Positions 1 to 7,112 are shown, numbered from the stretch's first letter. The stretch: 64,000 nt of DNA from Bacteroidota bacterium (GCA_018267275.1 JAFDYV010000008.1:1-64000), one strand, 5' to 3'. Notes: a model not told the origin generated them from the sequence alone. Made by a program: numbers and translations.

Positions 1-6
1 ACCACT

Positions 7-30
7 GCGCAAACACAAACGTTACCAGCC
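7..30. repeat. right arm of a cassette-junction dyad (attC-like)
   Basis: This short segment ends in GTTACCAGCC (21-30). The exact reverse complement, GGCTGGTAAC, lies at 873-882, just after the HEPN gene, and the match extends to 14 of 15 bases with the adjoining A/T run. It also aligns with the right arm of the junction at 981-1010, which shares GCAAA, AAAC, GTT and CC blocks. I read it as the 5' boundary of the first cassette. The left half of this junction would lie outside the window. Confidence 0.5.
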
Positions 31-49
31 ATTTTAAAAACAGACACGT

Positions 50-853
50 ATGCCAGACATTTTACCAGCTTGGGACATAACACTAAATGTTTACGGACCG
101 ATAACCGTTGAAAGAAGGTTCAATTTCAGACAACGCAAGGACTTTCATTTTCACGACAGACTTTACAGCGACATTGAAGTAACAAAAAATGGTAATTATG
201 GTATTTCAATTACTTTGACTGCTTTTGCTTCTGAACAAGTTATTGCAAGAAAGGCTGCTTTGTATTTTTGTGGACAGGCATTAGACGTTTTATCTGCAGC
301 AGTAGATCTTCCAACTATTTTGACTTTGACGGACAGTAAAACATTTTCACCACGACAGGAAAATGAACGAAGAAGACTTACGGAAGACGAATTAACTGAT
401 GCTTTTAAAACTGCACGACTTTGGGTTTTAACAGAACCTACATTTCTGAGAGCAGTTGGTTGGTATCGAAAAGGACTTTATACAGAAGACCCATTCGACA
501 AATTTCTTGCATTTTATAATAGCATAGAAACTTTGTGTTCAAAGTATAACCCAAATCCGGGTGCTTGTAACAATCGTGGTTCTAAGTGTCATATTTGGGA
601 GACTTTTAAAAATATTTGGGGAGAATGTCCTAATTGGCCAATCATACCAAATCAAACAGACTGGATTGATAACAATTATGAGACACGGAAAGACATAGCA
701 CACGGAATTGCTTCAATTGACATTAACGTTGTAGAAAATGTATTTGCAAAAATTGAAACAATAAAACGAGTCGCACACAGACTTATAACTGACTGGAAAG
801 AAAACAGATTGGCACCAAATATTACAGACGAAATCCAAGCTAAACTTTTATGA
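50..853 (+). CDS. HEPN-domain protein, putative RNase-type toxin or defence protein
   Basis: This is a 267-residue soluble protein with no signal peptide. Near the C terminus is RKDIAH (R213 to H218), which fits the R-x4-6-H motif of HEPN domains, many of which are RNases in toxin-antitoxin and phage-defence systems. A cysteine-rich stretch around residues 162-192 could bind metal. The upstream 160 residues resemble no family I can name, although the layout recalls Apea-type HEPN proteins. The gene stands alone between inverted GTTACCAGCC and GGCTGGTAAC ends, so it behaves as a single-gene cassette. The ATG at 50 lies 20 bases inside the cassette end, leaving no room for an obvious promoter. 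HEPN assignment is fairly firm; the biological role is inference. Confidence 0.65.
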   Translation: MPDILPAWDITLNVYGPITVERRFNFRQRKDFHFHDRLYSDIEVTKNGNYGISITLTAFASEQVIARKAALYFCGQALDVLSAAVDLPTILTLTDSKTFSPRQENERRRLTEDELTDAFKTARLWVLTEPTFLRAVGWYRKGLYTEDPFDKFLAFYNSIETLCSKYNPNPGACNNRGSKCHIWETFKNIWGECPNWPIIPNQTDWIDNNYETRKDIAHGIASIDINVVENVFAKIETIKRVAHRLITDWKENRLAPNITDEIQAKLL

Positions 854-872
854 CACATACAACAAGAAAAAC

Positions 873-1010
873 GGCTGGTAACACGGGTTTTGTGTCAGGC
901 GGGGTGACGTACAAATTTGAAGCTTTGTGCTTTTGTTCAAGTTCATTGCAGGTTGACAGGTTGGTGCTCCGAAACCCGCCCGTACGCAAAGCCCGAAACC
1001 TGTTGCCTGC
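873..1010. repeat. attC-like imperfect dyad between two gene cassettes
   Basis: The left arm (873-906, GGCTGGTAAC then a GGCGGGG block) and right arm (971-1010, CCCGCCC then GTTGCCTGC) are imperfect inverted complements, about three quarters matched. A loop of roughly 65 bases holds smaller inverted pieces. The outermost left ten bases match the start of the upstream cassette (21-30). The outermost right bases match the end of the downstream cassette (2557-2573). This exchange of ends is what integron attC sites show, with AAC and GTT at the presumed R'' and R' boxes, but the boxes do not fit the canonical RYYYAAC and GTTRRRY. A 62-codon reading frame across it looks accidental. Confidence 0.55.
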
Positions 1011-1049
1011 AATGCTTCGGGACATTTCAGTGAACTAAAGAAATAAGTT

Positions 1050-1226
1050 ATGCCAAAGAAAAATATCGACAAATCTGACCTGACAATTGACCTCTTGCAA
1101 AAGCTATTGATTATCGAACTAGCAAAGCAAGGTGTTCCACAGAACGACATTGCAAGAATTGTCGGAGTAGCATCAGTTAAAATTAATTCAATTCTAAAAT
1201 ACTTTAACGTAAAGAAGAAAAGATGA
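1050..1226 (+). CDS. mini helix-turn-helix protein 1 (58 aa)
   Basis: This 58-residue gene starts MPKKNIDKSD and ends in a basic tail, VKKKR. Its central part, QNDIARIVGVASVKINSIL, reads as a sigma-70 region 4-like helix-turn-helix. Its stop overlaps the next start in ATGA (1223-1226), which implies translational coupling. It is the first gene after the cassette junction and is related in layout to the mini-HTH genes at 1223, 2144 and 2346: N-terminal helix, HTH, lysine-rich end. The predicted product would bind nucleic acid, but no target or function can be named. Confidence 0.6.
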   Translation: MPKKNIDKSDLTIDLLQKLLIIELAKQGVPQNDIARIVGVASVKINSILKYFNVKKKR

Positions 1227-1423
1227 ATAATGAACTAGTTATTGAGATTCGAAGGATGAATAAATTGCTCGCATTAATGGCGACTAAGGACCTTCCACAG
1301 AATGAAAAAATAGGACTTCTGGCGAACGCTGGATTCGCTCAGAAAGAAATAGCTGAGTTTTTAGGAGTGACATCAAACACGGTCAATACGACCTTGAACA
1401 GAATAAAGAGCAAAAAGAAATAG
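1223..1423 (+). CDS. mini helix-turn-helix protein 2 (66 aa)
   Basis: This 66-residue protein has a helical N terminus, an HTH in FAQKEIAEFLGVTSNTVNTT and a basic end, IKSKKK. The HTH is the clearest of the four in this cassette and resembles region 4 of sigma factors or small response-regulator output domains. No partner domain is present, so it may act as a free DNA-binding subunit or antitoxin. It overlaps the preceding gene by four bases and lies 12 bases before the larger gene at 1436. Expression as one operon is likely. Confidence 0.65.
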   Translation: MNNELVIEIRRMNKLLALMATKDLPQNEKIGLLANAGFAQKEIAEFLGVTSNTVNTTLNRIKSKKK

Positions 1424-1435
1424 TTACATTGCTAA

Positions 1436-2133
1436 ATGGCAAAACTAAGCAAGGATATCCTTAAAACTCTTTCGACTAAACTTGGGAAGTCCGAGAATTC
1501 AATTCGAGTCGAAATATCAAGACTGAGGACAGGCAAATTTCATGGAGCGCCATTAAATTCTGTTGCACATGTATATGCACAGCAACATGGGACAACTGTG
1601 TATCAAAAGCTTTCTAAAGAGGAGAAGGCTGCAATTCCAAATCACGACTTAATTAAATCAGCTCCAAAGGTTGTAACCAAGAAAGTTCAGAAAAAGGAAA
1701 AGGCATTTGAATTCTTGAAGTATGAAACAACCGACCATTTTATAAAAGGACATCTCAAAGAAATCAATCGAGCTTATAATAATAAATGCTTTACGGCAAC
1801 CTTCATTTTAGCAGAAAGATTGTTGAGAATTTAATAATAGACATTCTTGTCAAGAAGTATCCAGCTAGTTCTTTGGCGAACAAAGAGCTATACTTCGATA
1901 CAAGTAAGAATAGATTTAAAGATTTTAGTGTTATTCTCGATAATCTGAATTCTAAAAAAAACGATTTCGGAATTCAAAAAACAATTGTAGAACGATTGTA
2001 CTCCACTGCAAAAGCATTGAAGGATAATGCTAATGACAAGACCCATTCATGGTATCATCTTGTTGAGCGACAAGATGAAATTGATAATATCCACATTCAA
2101 TCAATCTTGGAGCTAATCAAAAAATTACTTTAA
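1436..2133 (+). pseudogene. HTH plus HEPN/DUF4145-like protein, split by a frameshift
   Basis: Two frames together make one protein of about 230 residues. The first frame (1436-1834) has an N-terminal winged-helix-like part (KLSKDILKTLSTKLGKSENS) and a basic linker. It stops right after TATFILAERLLRI. The second frame, open from 1786 to 2133, continues with RKIVENLIIDILVKKYP and ends in an all-helical part containing NDKTHSWYHLVE. A single missing base between about 1805 and 1830 would explain the break. I see no slippery heptamer for programmed -1 shifting. The C-terminal part resembles HEPN-like or DUF4145-like helical domains, but without a clear R-x4-6-H motif. It could be a real lesion or a sequencing error. 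Confidence 0.55.
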
Positions 2134-2143
2134 AAGTGAAATT

Positions 2144-2344
2144 ATGGAATCAACCGACATTGCACGACTTACTTTAGTGATGGGTTATATTGCAGTCAAG
2201 GACTTGAACAGCATACCTGAGAAAGTCAAAGTTCTGGACAGCTTGCGCTACAGCAACAAAGAGATGGCTGTAATTTGCAATACAAGTGAAAACACCATAG
2301 CCGTTACAAAAGCAAACAATAAGCGACAAGGAAAAAGAAAGTAA
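2144..2344 (+). CDS. mini helix-turn-helix protein 3 (66 aa)
   Basis: This 66-residue protein shares the layout of the other mini-HTH proteins in the cassette: an N-terminal helix, SNKEMAVICNTSENTIAVTK as a likely HTH, and a KRQGKRK tail. It starts 10 bases after the stop of the split gene and ends one base before the next start, so all five reading frames form a compact operon. The sequence is diverged from its neighbours, which points to old duplication rather than recent copying. Function is unknown. Confidence 0.6.
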   Translation: MESTDIARLTLVMGYIAVKDLNSIPEKVKVLDSLRYSNKEMAVICNTSENTIAVTKANNKRQGKRK

Positions 2345-2345
2345 T

Positions 2346-2552
2346 ATGGCTAAGAGACCTATATCAGAAGAAAGACAGGCTGTACTAATGCTTGCTTACC
2401 TTTGCATTGCAACCGAAAAGGACGCCAACCTAATTCGCAAGGTAAATATCCTGGACAGATTCGGACTTACGGACGATGAACTCGCTCTTATTTGTGAGTG
2501 CAAAAGCCAGTCTATTCGTGACGCGAGACAGAAGATTAAGAAAAAGAAATAG
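2346..2552 (+). CDS. mini helix-turn-helix protein 4 (68 aa)
   Basis: This is the last gene of the cassette, 68 residues. LTDDELALICECKSQSIRDA reads as a degenerate HTH, followed by a lysine tail (KIKKKK). The N-terminal half (AVLMLAYLCIATEKDANLIR) aligns by eye with TLVMGYIAVKDLNSIPEK of the preceding protein, so the two are probably paralogues. Its stop lies only a few bases before the cassette-end repeat at 2557, as expected for a gene packed into a mobile cassette. Confidence 0.6.
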   Translation: MAKRPISEERQAVLMLAYLCIATEKDANLIRKVNILDRFGLTDDELALICECKSQSIRDARQKIKKKK

Positions 2553-2556
2553 TGTT

Positions 2557-2600
2557 AAGCACTGCAGGCAACAAAATGTTTATGCAATGCGGGGGTTTGG
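2557..2600. repeat. left half of an attC-like dyad, right half missing
   Basis: AAGCACTGCAGGCAACA (2557-2573) is the reverse complement of 1001-1017 with one mismatch. It is followed by a GCGGGGG block and a stretch similar to 895-945, so it is the left arm of the same element family. No matching right arm is found in the next 250 bases. These hold REP hairpins and a RAYT transposase instead. The array was probably cut or interrupted here. Confidence 0.5.
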
Positions 2601-2713
2601 TGTTAAATTAAAGTTTATGTTTCATAATGTAGTTCGGTCACGGGGGACAGTTCGGAGCAGGTCGGTCTTAACATTCCGCTGCGCTCCATTTTTAAGCCCT
2701 CCTATCTTGGCTG

Positions 2714-2742
2714 TTCGACATGCGCTACGCTAACATGTCGAA
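2714..2742. repeat. REP hairpin, copy 1
   Basis: TTCGACATG (2714-2722) and CATGTCGAA (2734-2742) form a 9-bp perfect stem around an 11-base loop, CGCTACGCTAA. The same hairpin with the same loop recurs at 3441-3469 and 3555-3583, flanking the RAYT gene. Confidence 0.75.
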
Positions 2743-2762
2743 GAGCTATCTCACCCTGGCTG

Positions 2763-2790
2763 TTCGACATGTTCCGAAGGGCATGTCGAA
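2763..2790. repeat. REP hairpin, copy 2 (variant loop)
   Basis: The stem TTCGACATG / CATGTCGAA is identical to the other copies, but the loop is TTCCGAAGGG. Together with copy 1 it forms a closely spaced REP pair on the 3' side of the minus-strand transposase gene. A further small hairpin, GCAGGTT tgt AACCTGC, follows at 2803-2819. Confidence 0.7.
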
Positions 2791-2823
2791 CGACAGATAA
2801 AAGCAGGTTTGTAACCTGCGTAA

Positions 2824-3354
2824 TTAAATATTTTCAGATAAAACGAGCAGTCCTTTGCGCGTACCGTAATGGTCACAGCAACTGCTATACAGATACTCCT
2901 CTTCTTTTTCCACAATGCGCGCCTGCACGGGGTTTTGGTGTATGTAGTTTAGCTTGCTTTCGTAGAACTGCTGGCTTGTAATTTCTTCGGCATGATAACC
3001 CTCTTCCCAAAACCAAATACCGCCATCTTTTTTCAGCAGCCATTGTATCCACTTTTTTCTACTTTCCTTGGGGTTGTTTTCTATTGCCTCCATGATTTTG
3101 GAAGCTGTGAATTTTTTGAAGTCGCGGATGATGTCACTCAGGCCTTCGCCTTTGCTGCTAACAATTAAGTGGATATGGTTAGTCATTACTACCCAGGCGA
3201 AGATTTCAAGCCCTTTCTTTTGTTGACAGTAGCGGAGGCTATCTAACAATATGTTTACGTAGTCGGGGCGGGTAAATACATCCACCCATTGGTGCACGGT
3301 GCAGGTGATAAAATATTGGCCGTGCTGGTCGTAGATGCGATACGTGTGCGCCAT
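2824..3354 (-). CDS. REP-associated tyrosine transposase (RAYT, Y1 family)
   Basis: This 176-residue protein has the Y1/IS200-like HUH signature MTNHIHLIV near residue 60 and the C-terminal LNYIHQNPV block typical of RAYT proteins. Such enzymes are single-strand nucleases that cut and join REP hairpins. The gene is flanked on both sides by pairs of REP hairpins (2714-2790 and 3441-3583), so enzyme and substrate occur together as a REPtron. The reading frame is intact from a normal ATG. It lies against the direction of the cassette genes and of purT. The cassette array loses its junction element just before it, so insertion of this unit may have ended the array. Confidence 0.85.
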   Translation of the reverse strand: MAHTYRIYDQHGQYFITCTVHQWVDVFTRPDYVNILLDSLRYCQQKKGLEIFAWVVMTNHIHLIVSSKGEGLSDIIRDFKKFTASKIMEAIENNPKESRKKWIQWLLKKDGGIWFWEEGYHAEEITSQQFYESKLNYIHQNPVQARIVEKEEEYLYSSCCDHYGTRKGLLVLSENI

Positions 3355-3413
3355 GTAACGAAGTTAGCATTTAGGTGGTGGCAGCGCAAATTATTTTAGC
3401 GGTTGTCAAGCAC

Positions 3414-3434
3414 GGCATTGCAAATGCCTTTTTT
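3414..3434 (+). terminator. hairpin with T run inside repeat unit 1
   Basis: GGCATT GCA AATGCC is followed by six T residues. The form is that of an intrinsic terminator, but it lies in a duplicated REP unit with no plus-strand gene ending nearby, so its role is uncertain. Confidence 0.35.
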
Positions 3435-3440
3435 CTTTGG

Positions 3441-3469
3441 TTCGACATGCGCTACGCTAACATGTCGAA
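3441..3469. repeat. REP hairpin, copy 3
   Basis: Identical in stem and loop to the copy at 2714-2742; it is the terminal element of duplicated unit 1. Confidence 0.75.
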
Positions 3470-3526
3470 CAGCGTTATTAGCATTTGGCGGTGGTATTGC
3501 AAATTATTTTAGCGGTTGTCAAGCAC

Positions 3527-3546
3527 GGCATTACAAATGCCTTTTT
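3527..3546 (+). terminator. hairpin with T run inside repeat unit 2
   Basis: GGCATT ACA AATGCC followed by five T. Compared with unit 1 only the loop has changed (GCA to ACA), so the stem has been kept. Confidence 0.35.
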
Positions 3547-3554
3547 ATCTGTCG

Positions 3555-3583
3555 TTCGACATGCGCTACGCTAACATGTCGAA
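3555..3583. repeat. REP hairpin, copy 4
   Basis: Identical in stem and loop to copies 1 and 3; it closes duplicated unit 2, about 70 bases before purT. Confidence 0.75.
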
Positions 3584-3612
3584 CAGCATTCAACAGCGTT
3601 AATCGCAAAACT

Positions 3613-3642
3613 TTGAATTAAAATTTCTAGTTTTAGAATTTG
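3613..3642 (+). promoter_or_regulatory. candidate Bacteroidota promoter for purT
   Basis: TTG at 3613-3615 is followed after 19 bases by AGAATTTG (3635-3642), one base off the TAnnTTTG -7 box. The predicted transcription start would fall only a few bases before the purT ATG, giving a very short leader. Confidence 0.4.
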
Positions 3643-3650
3643 ATTCACCA

Positions 3651-4841
3651 ATGGAACAGTTAACAATCGGGACACCCCTCACTTCTTCTGCCATCAAAGT
3701 AATGATGCTCGGCTCGGGCGAACTAGGCAAAGAAGTCGTGATTGAATTTCAGCGCTACGGAGTTGAAGTGATCGCAGTGGATAGATACGATCATGCGCCC
3801 GCCATGCAAGTTGCACATCGCTCGTATACTATTTCTATGTTGGATTGTGCAGCGCTGCGTGCCGTGGTTGAAAAAGAAAAGCCCACCTACATCGTGCCGG
3901 AAGTGGAAGCTATTTCCACCGACACGTTGATTGAACTGGAGAAAGAAGGCTTTCGAGTGATTCCCACAGCCAATGCAACTAAGCTCACAATGAACCGCGA
4001 AGGGATCCGCACCTTGGCGGCAGAAACACTGCAACTCAAAACATCGCCTTACCGGTTTGCCGGAACGCTGGATGAATTCAAATCCGCTATCCAAGGGATT
4101 GGCATGCCGTGCGTGGTGAAACCAATTATGAGTTCATCGGGCAAAGGGCAAAGCGTGGTCAAGTCGGCTGTCGATATTGAAAACGCGTGGCGCTACGGAC
4201 AAGAAGGCGGCAGGAGCGGAGGCGGGCGAATGATTGTAGAGGGCTTTATGGATTTTGATTACGAGATAACCTTGCTCACCATTCGGCATAAAGATGGCGT
4301 TTCATTTTGTGAGCCTATCGGCCACAGGCAAGAGCATGGCGACTACCAAGAATCGTGGCAACCACACCCGATGCCCGCCAAGGCATTGCAAGAAGCCCAG
4401 ATCATTGCCAAAAAAGTTGTCGATGCGCTCGGTGGCGTGGGCATTTTTGGTGTTGAGTTTTTTGTGAAAGGCGAGACGGTTTATTTCAGCGAGTTATCTC
4501 CGCGTCCTCACGATACCGGAATGGTCACCATGATTTCGCAAGACTTGTCGGAGTTTGCGTTGCACGTGCGCGCGATTTTGGGTTTACCGATTCCGGTTAT
4601 TCGGCAATTGGGACCGAGTGCTTCGTCTGTCATTCTAGTCAAAGGGCAATCAAAAAATATTTCTTATTCCGGTGTGGAAGAAGCACTGGTAGAACCCGAC
4701 ACCCAATTGCGATTGTTCGGCAAACCAGAAGTAAATGGCGAGCGGAGGATGGGCGTTTGTTTGGCCAAAGGAGCGACTATTGATGAGGCGCGGAAGAAGG
4801 CGAATGGGGCAGCTACCTCGATTAAGTACAGACTTGGATAG
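3651..4841 (+). CDS. purT: formate-dependent phosphoribosylglycinamide formyltransferase (GAR transformylase 2)
   Basis: PurT makes formyl-GAR from GAR, formate and ATP in de novo purine synthesis, without needing formyl-tetrahydrofolate. The 396-residue length is normal. The N-terminal [13 protein letters not shown] is the PurK/PurT Rossmann-like start. The ATP-grasp core follows, with SSSGKGQS around residue 165, [11 protein letters not shown], and the metal-binding region VEFFVKG then [11 protein letters not shown]. The enzyme is cytosolic. It stands alone between the REP island and a lipoprotein gene, so it is probably monocistronic. Confidence 0.95.
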   Translation: MEQLTIGTPLTSSAIKVMMLGSGELGKEVVIEFQRYGVEVIAVDRYDHAPAMQVAHRSYTISMLDCAALRAVVEKEKPTYIVPEVEAISTDTLIELEKEGFRVIPTANATKLTMNREGIRTLAAETLQLKTSPYRFAGTLDEFKSAIQGIGMPCVVKPIMSSSGKGQSVVKSAVDIENAWRYGQEGGRSGGGRMIVEGFMDFDYEITLLTIRHKDGVSFCEPIGHRQEHGDYQESWQPHPMPAKALQEAQIIAKKVVDALGGVGIFGVEFFVKGETVYFSELSPRPHDTGMVTMISQDLSEFALHVRAILGLPIPVIRQLGPSASSVILVKGQSKNISYSGVEEALVEPDTQLRLFGKPEVNGERRMGVCLAKGATIDEARKKANGAATSIKYRLG

Positions 4842-4860
4842 ATTTCGGTAATGGGTGATG

Positions 4861-4879
4861 ATTTATTTATTTATTTATT
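4861..4879. repeat. ATTT microsatellite
   Basis: More than four tandem ATTT units follow the purT stop and precede the lipoprotein gene. Length variation by slippage is possible. Confidence 0.5.
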
Positions 4880-4957
4880 ACAATGGAAGAACGTTTGCAA
4901 CACAAGAGAAGTTGAGGTTCCGTTTCAATGAAAAATTTGTTTAGTTGAATTGCAATT

Positions 4958-5752
4958 ATGATTTTAGTTAGAAATTTATTTGCCTCAATAATTGTATTTA
5001 CTTTTTTAACGTCATGTGATAAAGAACTTGCACCGGTTCTATGTCCATCCGACACGTTGCGCTACATTGTTTCCAATGGTGTAAGGTTAAAAATCAATTA
5101 TGACTCACTTGGTCGTGTTTCATCCGTTGAACCATCAAATTCAATGGAGCCATTCAGTTTTAGAGCCATTAAAATTTATGAAAAAGCAACTTTTTTTTAT
5201 GGATTAGACAACCGCCTATCGGAGATAAATTTTGGTTCAGGGCAATACATGAAATTTTCATATGGCCAAAATGTGATTAGTAGATTGATTAATCTAAATT
5301 ACCAATCTGGGCAATATGTAAGCCTTCAAGACCCAGTGGGCAACATAGTAAATCAACATCGAATTGTTAGGATATACGTAGGCGTAAACTACTATGATCA
5401 AACGGTACCCATTGGATCATTTAATTATTCAAATGGAAACGTTGTAAAATTCGATTTAAATGCTCAAGACTTTAACAATCTGTCAAGAATTGCAACCACT
5501 TACTCTTATTCATACGATTCGAGCCCAAACCCATTGTATGGCGTCCTTCGGTTTTTATCAATTACAGAAGATCCTATTCTACTTTCAATGAATAACTGCA
5601 CGAGTGCCAAAGTTGAATTTTCTTATAGGGGCGCATTACCCTTAGGCGAGAGAATCAACCAATTGAGATATGATGCAAAAGGCCGGCTAGTTTATTTCAA
5701 AAGTGGAGAAAACGAAAAAGACGAATTGTCTTTTTCCTATTGCAAAGAGTAA
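4958..5752 (+). CDS. hypothetical lipoprotein with YD-like repeats
   Basis: This 264-residue protein begins with a lipoprotein signal peptide: a hydrophobic stretch, then FLTSC with the lipid-anchored cysteine near residue 20. The mature part contains YDSLGRVSSVE near the start and YDAKGRLVYFKSG near the end, which resemble RHS/YD repeats. Such cell-surface lipoproteins are common in Bacteroidota. Base composition is more A/T-rich than the neighbouring metabolic genes. It ends 15 bases before the methyltransferase-like gene. No function can be assigned. Confidence 0.7.
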   Translation: MILVRNLFASIIVFTFLTSCDKELAPVLCPSDTLRYIVSNGVRLKINYDSLGRVSSVEPSNSMEPFSFRAIKIYEKATFFYGLDNRLSEINFGSGQYMKFSYGQNVISRLINLNYQSGQYVSLQDPVGNIVNQHRIVRIYVGVNYYDQTVPIGSFNYSNGNVVKFDLNAQDFNNLSRIATTYSYSYDSSPNPLYGVLRFLSITEDPILLSMNNCTSAKVEFSYRGALPLGERINQLRYDAKGRLVYFKSGENEKDELSFSYCKE

Positions 5753-5767
5753 CGGAAAGTCAAAAGG

Positions 5768-6382
5768 ATGAAACTCAAACACCCCATCAATCTCCACAAA
5801 GGCATGACCGGGTTGGTAGTGGCAGCGATGATGGTTTACTTTCAAAACTTTTCAGTTGGCGCTTGGGTCTATTTGGCGTTGCATGGGTCCTATGGATTGA
5901 TGTGGGTATTGAAGGGCGAGGTGTTTCCTGATCGGCAGTGGAAGCAGCGCAGCTCACTGGCTTATGGTGTATTCGTGTTTTTTATTTTGGGGCTTTACTG
6001 GATTGCGCCTTTTTTATTGATCAGCCGAACTACAGAACCGCCTCACTTCGTAATTACGCTGTCCATCGCGCTTAATCTTGTTGGTTTTGTACTTCACTTT
6101 GGCAGTGATGCGCAAAAATACTTTACCTTAAAGTACAGGCCCGGGTTGATCACCGATGGTTTTTTTGCTCGCACGCGCAATCCAAATTATTTGGGCGAGT
6201 TGATGATTTACCTCGGCTTTGCCATGCTCTCCATGCATTGGGTGGGGTACATTGGCATTGTAGCTTTTTTTGTGGGCGCATTTATTCCGAACATGATTAA
6301 GAAGGACAAGTCACTTTCGCGGTTTGCGGAGTTTCAATCCTACAAAATGAAAACGGGATTGCTCTTTCCGAAGTGGTTTTAG
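5768..6382 (+). CDS. ICMT/PEMT-type (DUF1295-like) membrane protein
   Basis: This 204-residue protein has about five membrane segments. Its C-terminal block, FFARTRNPNYLGE, is the conserved motif of isoprenylcysteine carboxyl methyltransferase-like and steroid-reductase-like proteins, which bind S-adenosylmethionine or a reduced nicotinamide cofactor. The substrate is unknown; bacterial members often act on lipids or isoprenoids. It ends with KMKTGLLFPKWF, typical of the family. It follows the lipoprotein gene closely and may be cotranscribed with it. Confidence 0.75.
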   Translation: MKLKHPINLHKGMTGLVVAAMMVYFQNFSVGAWVYLALHGSYGLMWVLKGEVFPDRQWKQRSSLAYGVFVFFILGLYWIAPFLLISRTTEPPHFVITLSIALNLVGFVLHFGSDAQKYFTLKYRPGLITDGFFARTRNPNYLGELMIYLGFAMLSMHWVGYIGIVAFFVGAFIPNMIKKDKSLSRFAEFQSYKMKTGLLFPKWF

Positions 6383-6539
6383 TCAACAAACAAACTGAAT
6401 CGCGGACTCACCCAAGCCCCCTTCTCTACGGGTTAAGAAGAAGTAGCCGGGCGAAGTGAGTGGAGAAGCTACATGGCAAGTCCTTCGTTGCTATGTTTTT
6501 TGAATATTCAAAATCATCTGTGAATCTGTGGCGAATTAC

Positions 6540-7112
6540 TTACCCAATCAACCAAACATTCCATTCCACCACAATGCTAAGCACCAACATCAATAGCAAT
6601 GCAATTGCAATTGCAACGTGGCCCCAGTGTGGCAAGCGCTTTGCGCGGATCAGTAATATAAGTGCGGCCAACAAAATAGACTTGGTGATGATGTTCGCAC
6701 CCGCTTCGCCTCTGATAAAGACATCGTCTAGCAACGCCAGCAAAACCAAGCCAGCGGTAAAGCCAAAGATTTTTCGGTAGTTCTCTTCATAAAAAACTTT
6801 CAGGTCGATCGTACCTTCTTGCAGTCCAACGGGAGTGAGCAATCGCGCAAGAACAAATAAGTTGATGGGGTAGAGCATCATAAAGAGAAAAACGGGCAAG
6901 CGCCAAGGTTGGTAGTTTTTTAATTGATAGGTTACCCACCACTCTTGCACGTGCATCACCAGCACCAGCAGAACCCAAATCATCAGAGGCCAATAAACCC
7001 TTACCCGTTTGGATTGGTGGATTAAATCAGCCACTCCGGTCAGGATTTGAGTGATGCCAAGGCCTAAAACGATAGAGATTAAAACCGTTACGTATTCAAA
7101 AGCGCTGATCAT
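6540..7112 (-). CDS. hypothetical integral membrane protein
   Basis: This 190-residue protein has about five or six predicted membrane helices: residues ~8-28, 42-60, 75-92, 115-135, 140-155 and 165-185. Position 1 begins MISAFEYVTVLISIVLGLG, a start I have seen in unassigned bacterial membrane proteins. No catalytic motif is visible. It points away from the respiratory operon and converges with the ICMT-like gene across a 157-base gap in which I see no clear terminator. Confidence 0.65.
   Translation of the reverse strand: MISAFEYVTVLISIVLGLGITQILTGVADLIHQSKRVRVYWPLMIWVLLVLVMHVQEWWVTYQLKNYQPWRLPVFLFMMLYPINLFVLARLLTPVGLQEGTIDLKVFYEENYRKIFGFTAGLVLLALLDDVFIRGEAGANIITKSILLAALILLIRAKRLPHWGHVAIAIALLLMLVLSIVVEWNVWLIG

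Larger units (their letters stand above)
3364..3587. repeat. tandem duplication of a ~110-bp unit carrying a hairpin and a REP
   Basis: Unit 1 (3364-3473) and unit 2 (3478-3587) share the same order: TTAGCATTT, a GGTGGT-type stretch, AAATTATTTTAGCGGTTGTC, a GGCATT/AATGCC hairpin with a T run, then the REP hairpin ending GTCGAACAGC. The copies differ at scattered positions only. This looks like local duplication of a REP-containing unit upstream of the transposase gene. Confidence 0.75.

Noticed and set aside
850..1038. 62-codon plus-strand frame and overlapping minus-strand frames in the cassette junction
   Set aside because: They lie inside the inverted-repeat element and have no protein-like composition; the dyad explains the sequence.
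1786..1834. Programmed -1 frameshifting in the central cassette gene
   Set aside because: No X-XXY-YYZ heptamer was found in the overlap and no stable downstream stem is evident; a one-base loss is simpler.
2476..2733. 85-codon frame running from the last mini-HTH gene into the REP region
   Set aside because: It crosses a real gene, the half junction and a REP hairpin, and shows low-complexity Arg/Phe content. Treated as chance.
2803..2819. GCAGGTT/AACCTGC hairpin as the missing right arm of the cassette junction
   Set aside because: It is self-complementary and resembles the GTTGCCTGC end only weakly; it does not pair with the left arm at 2557-2600.
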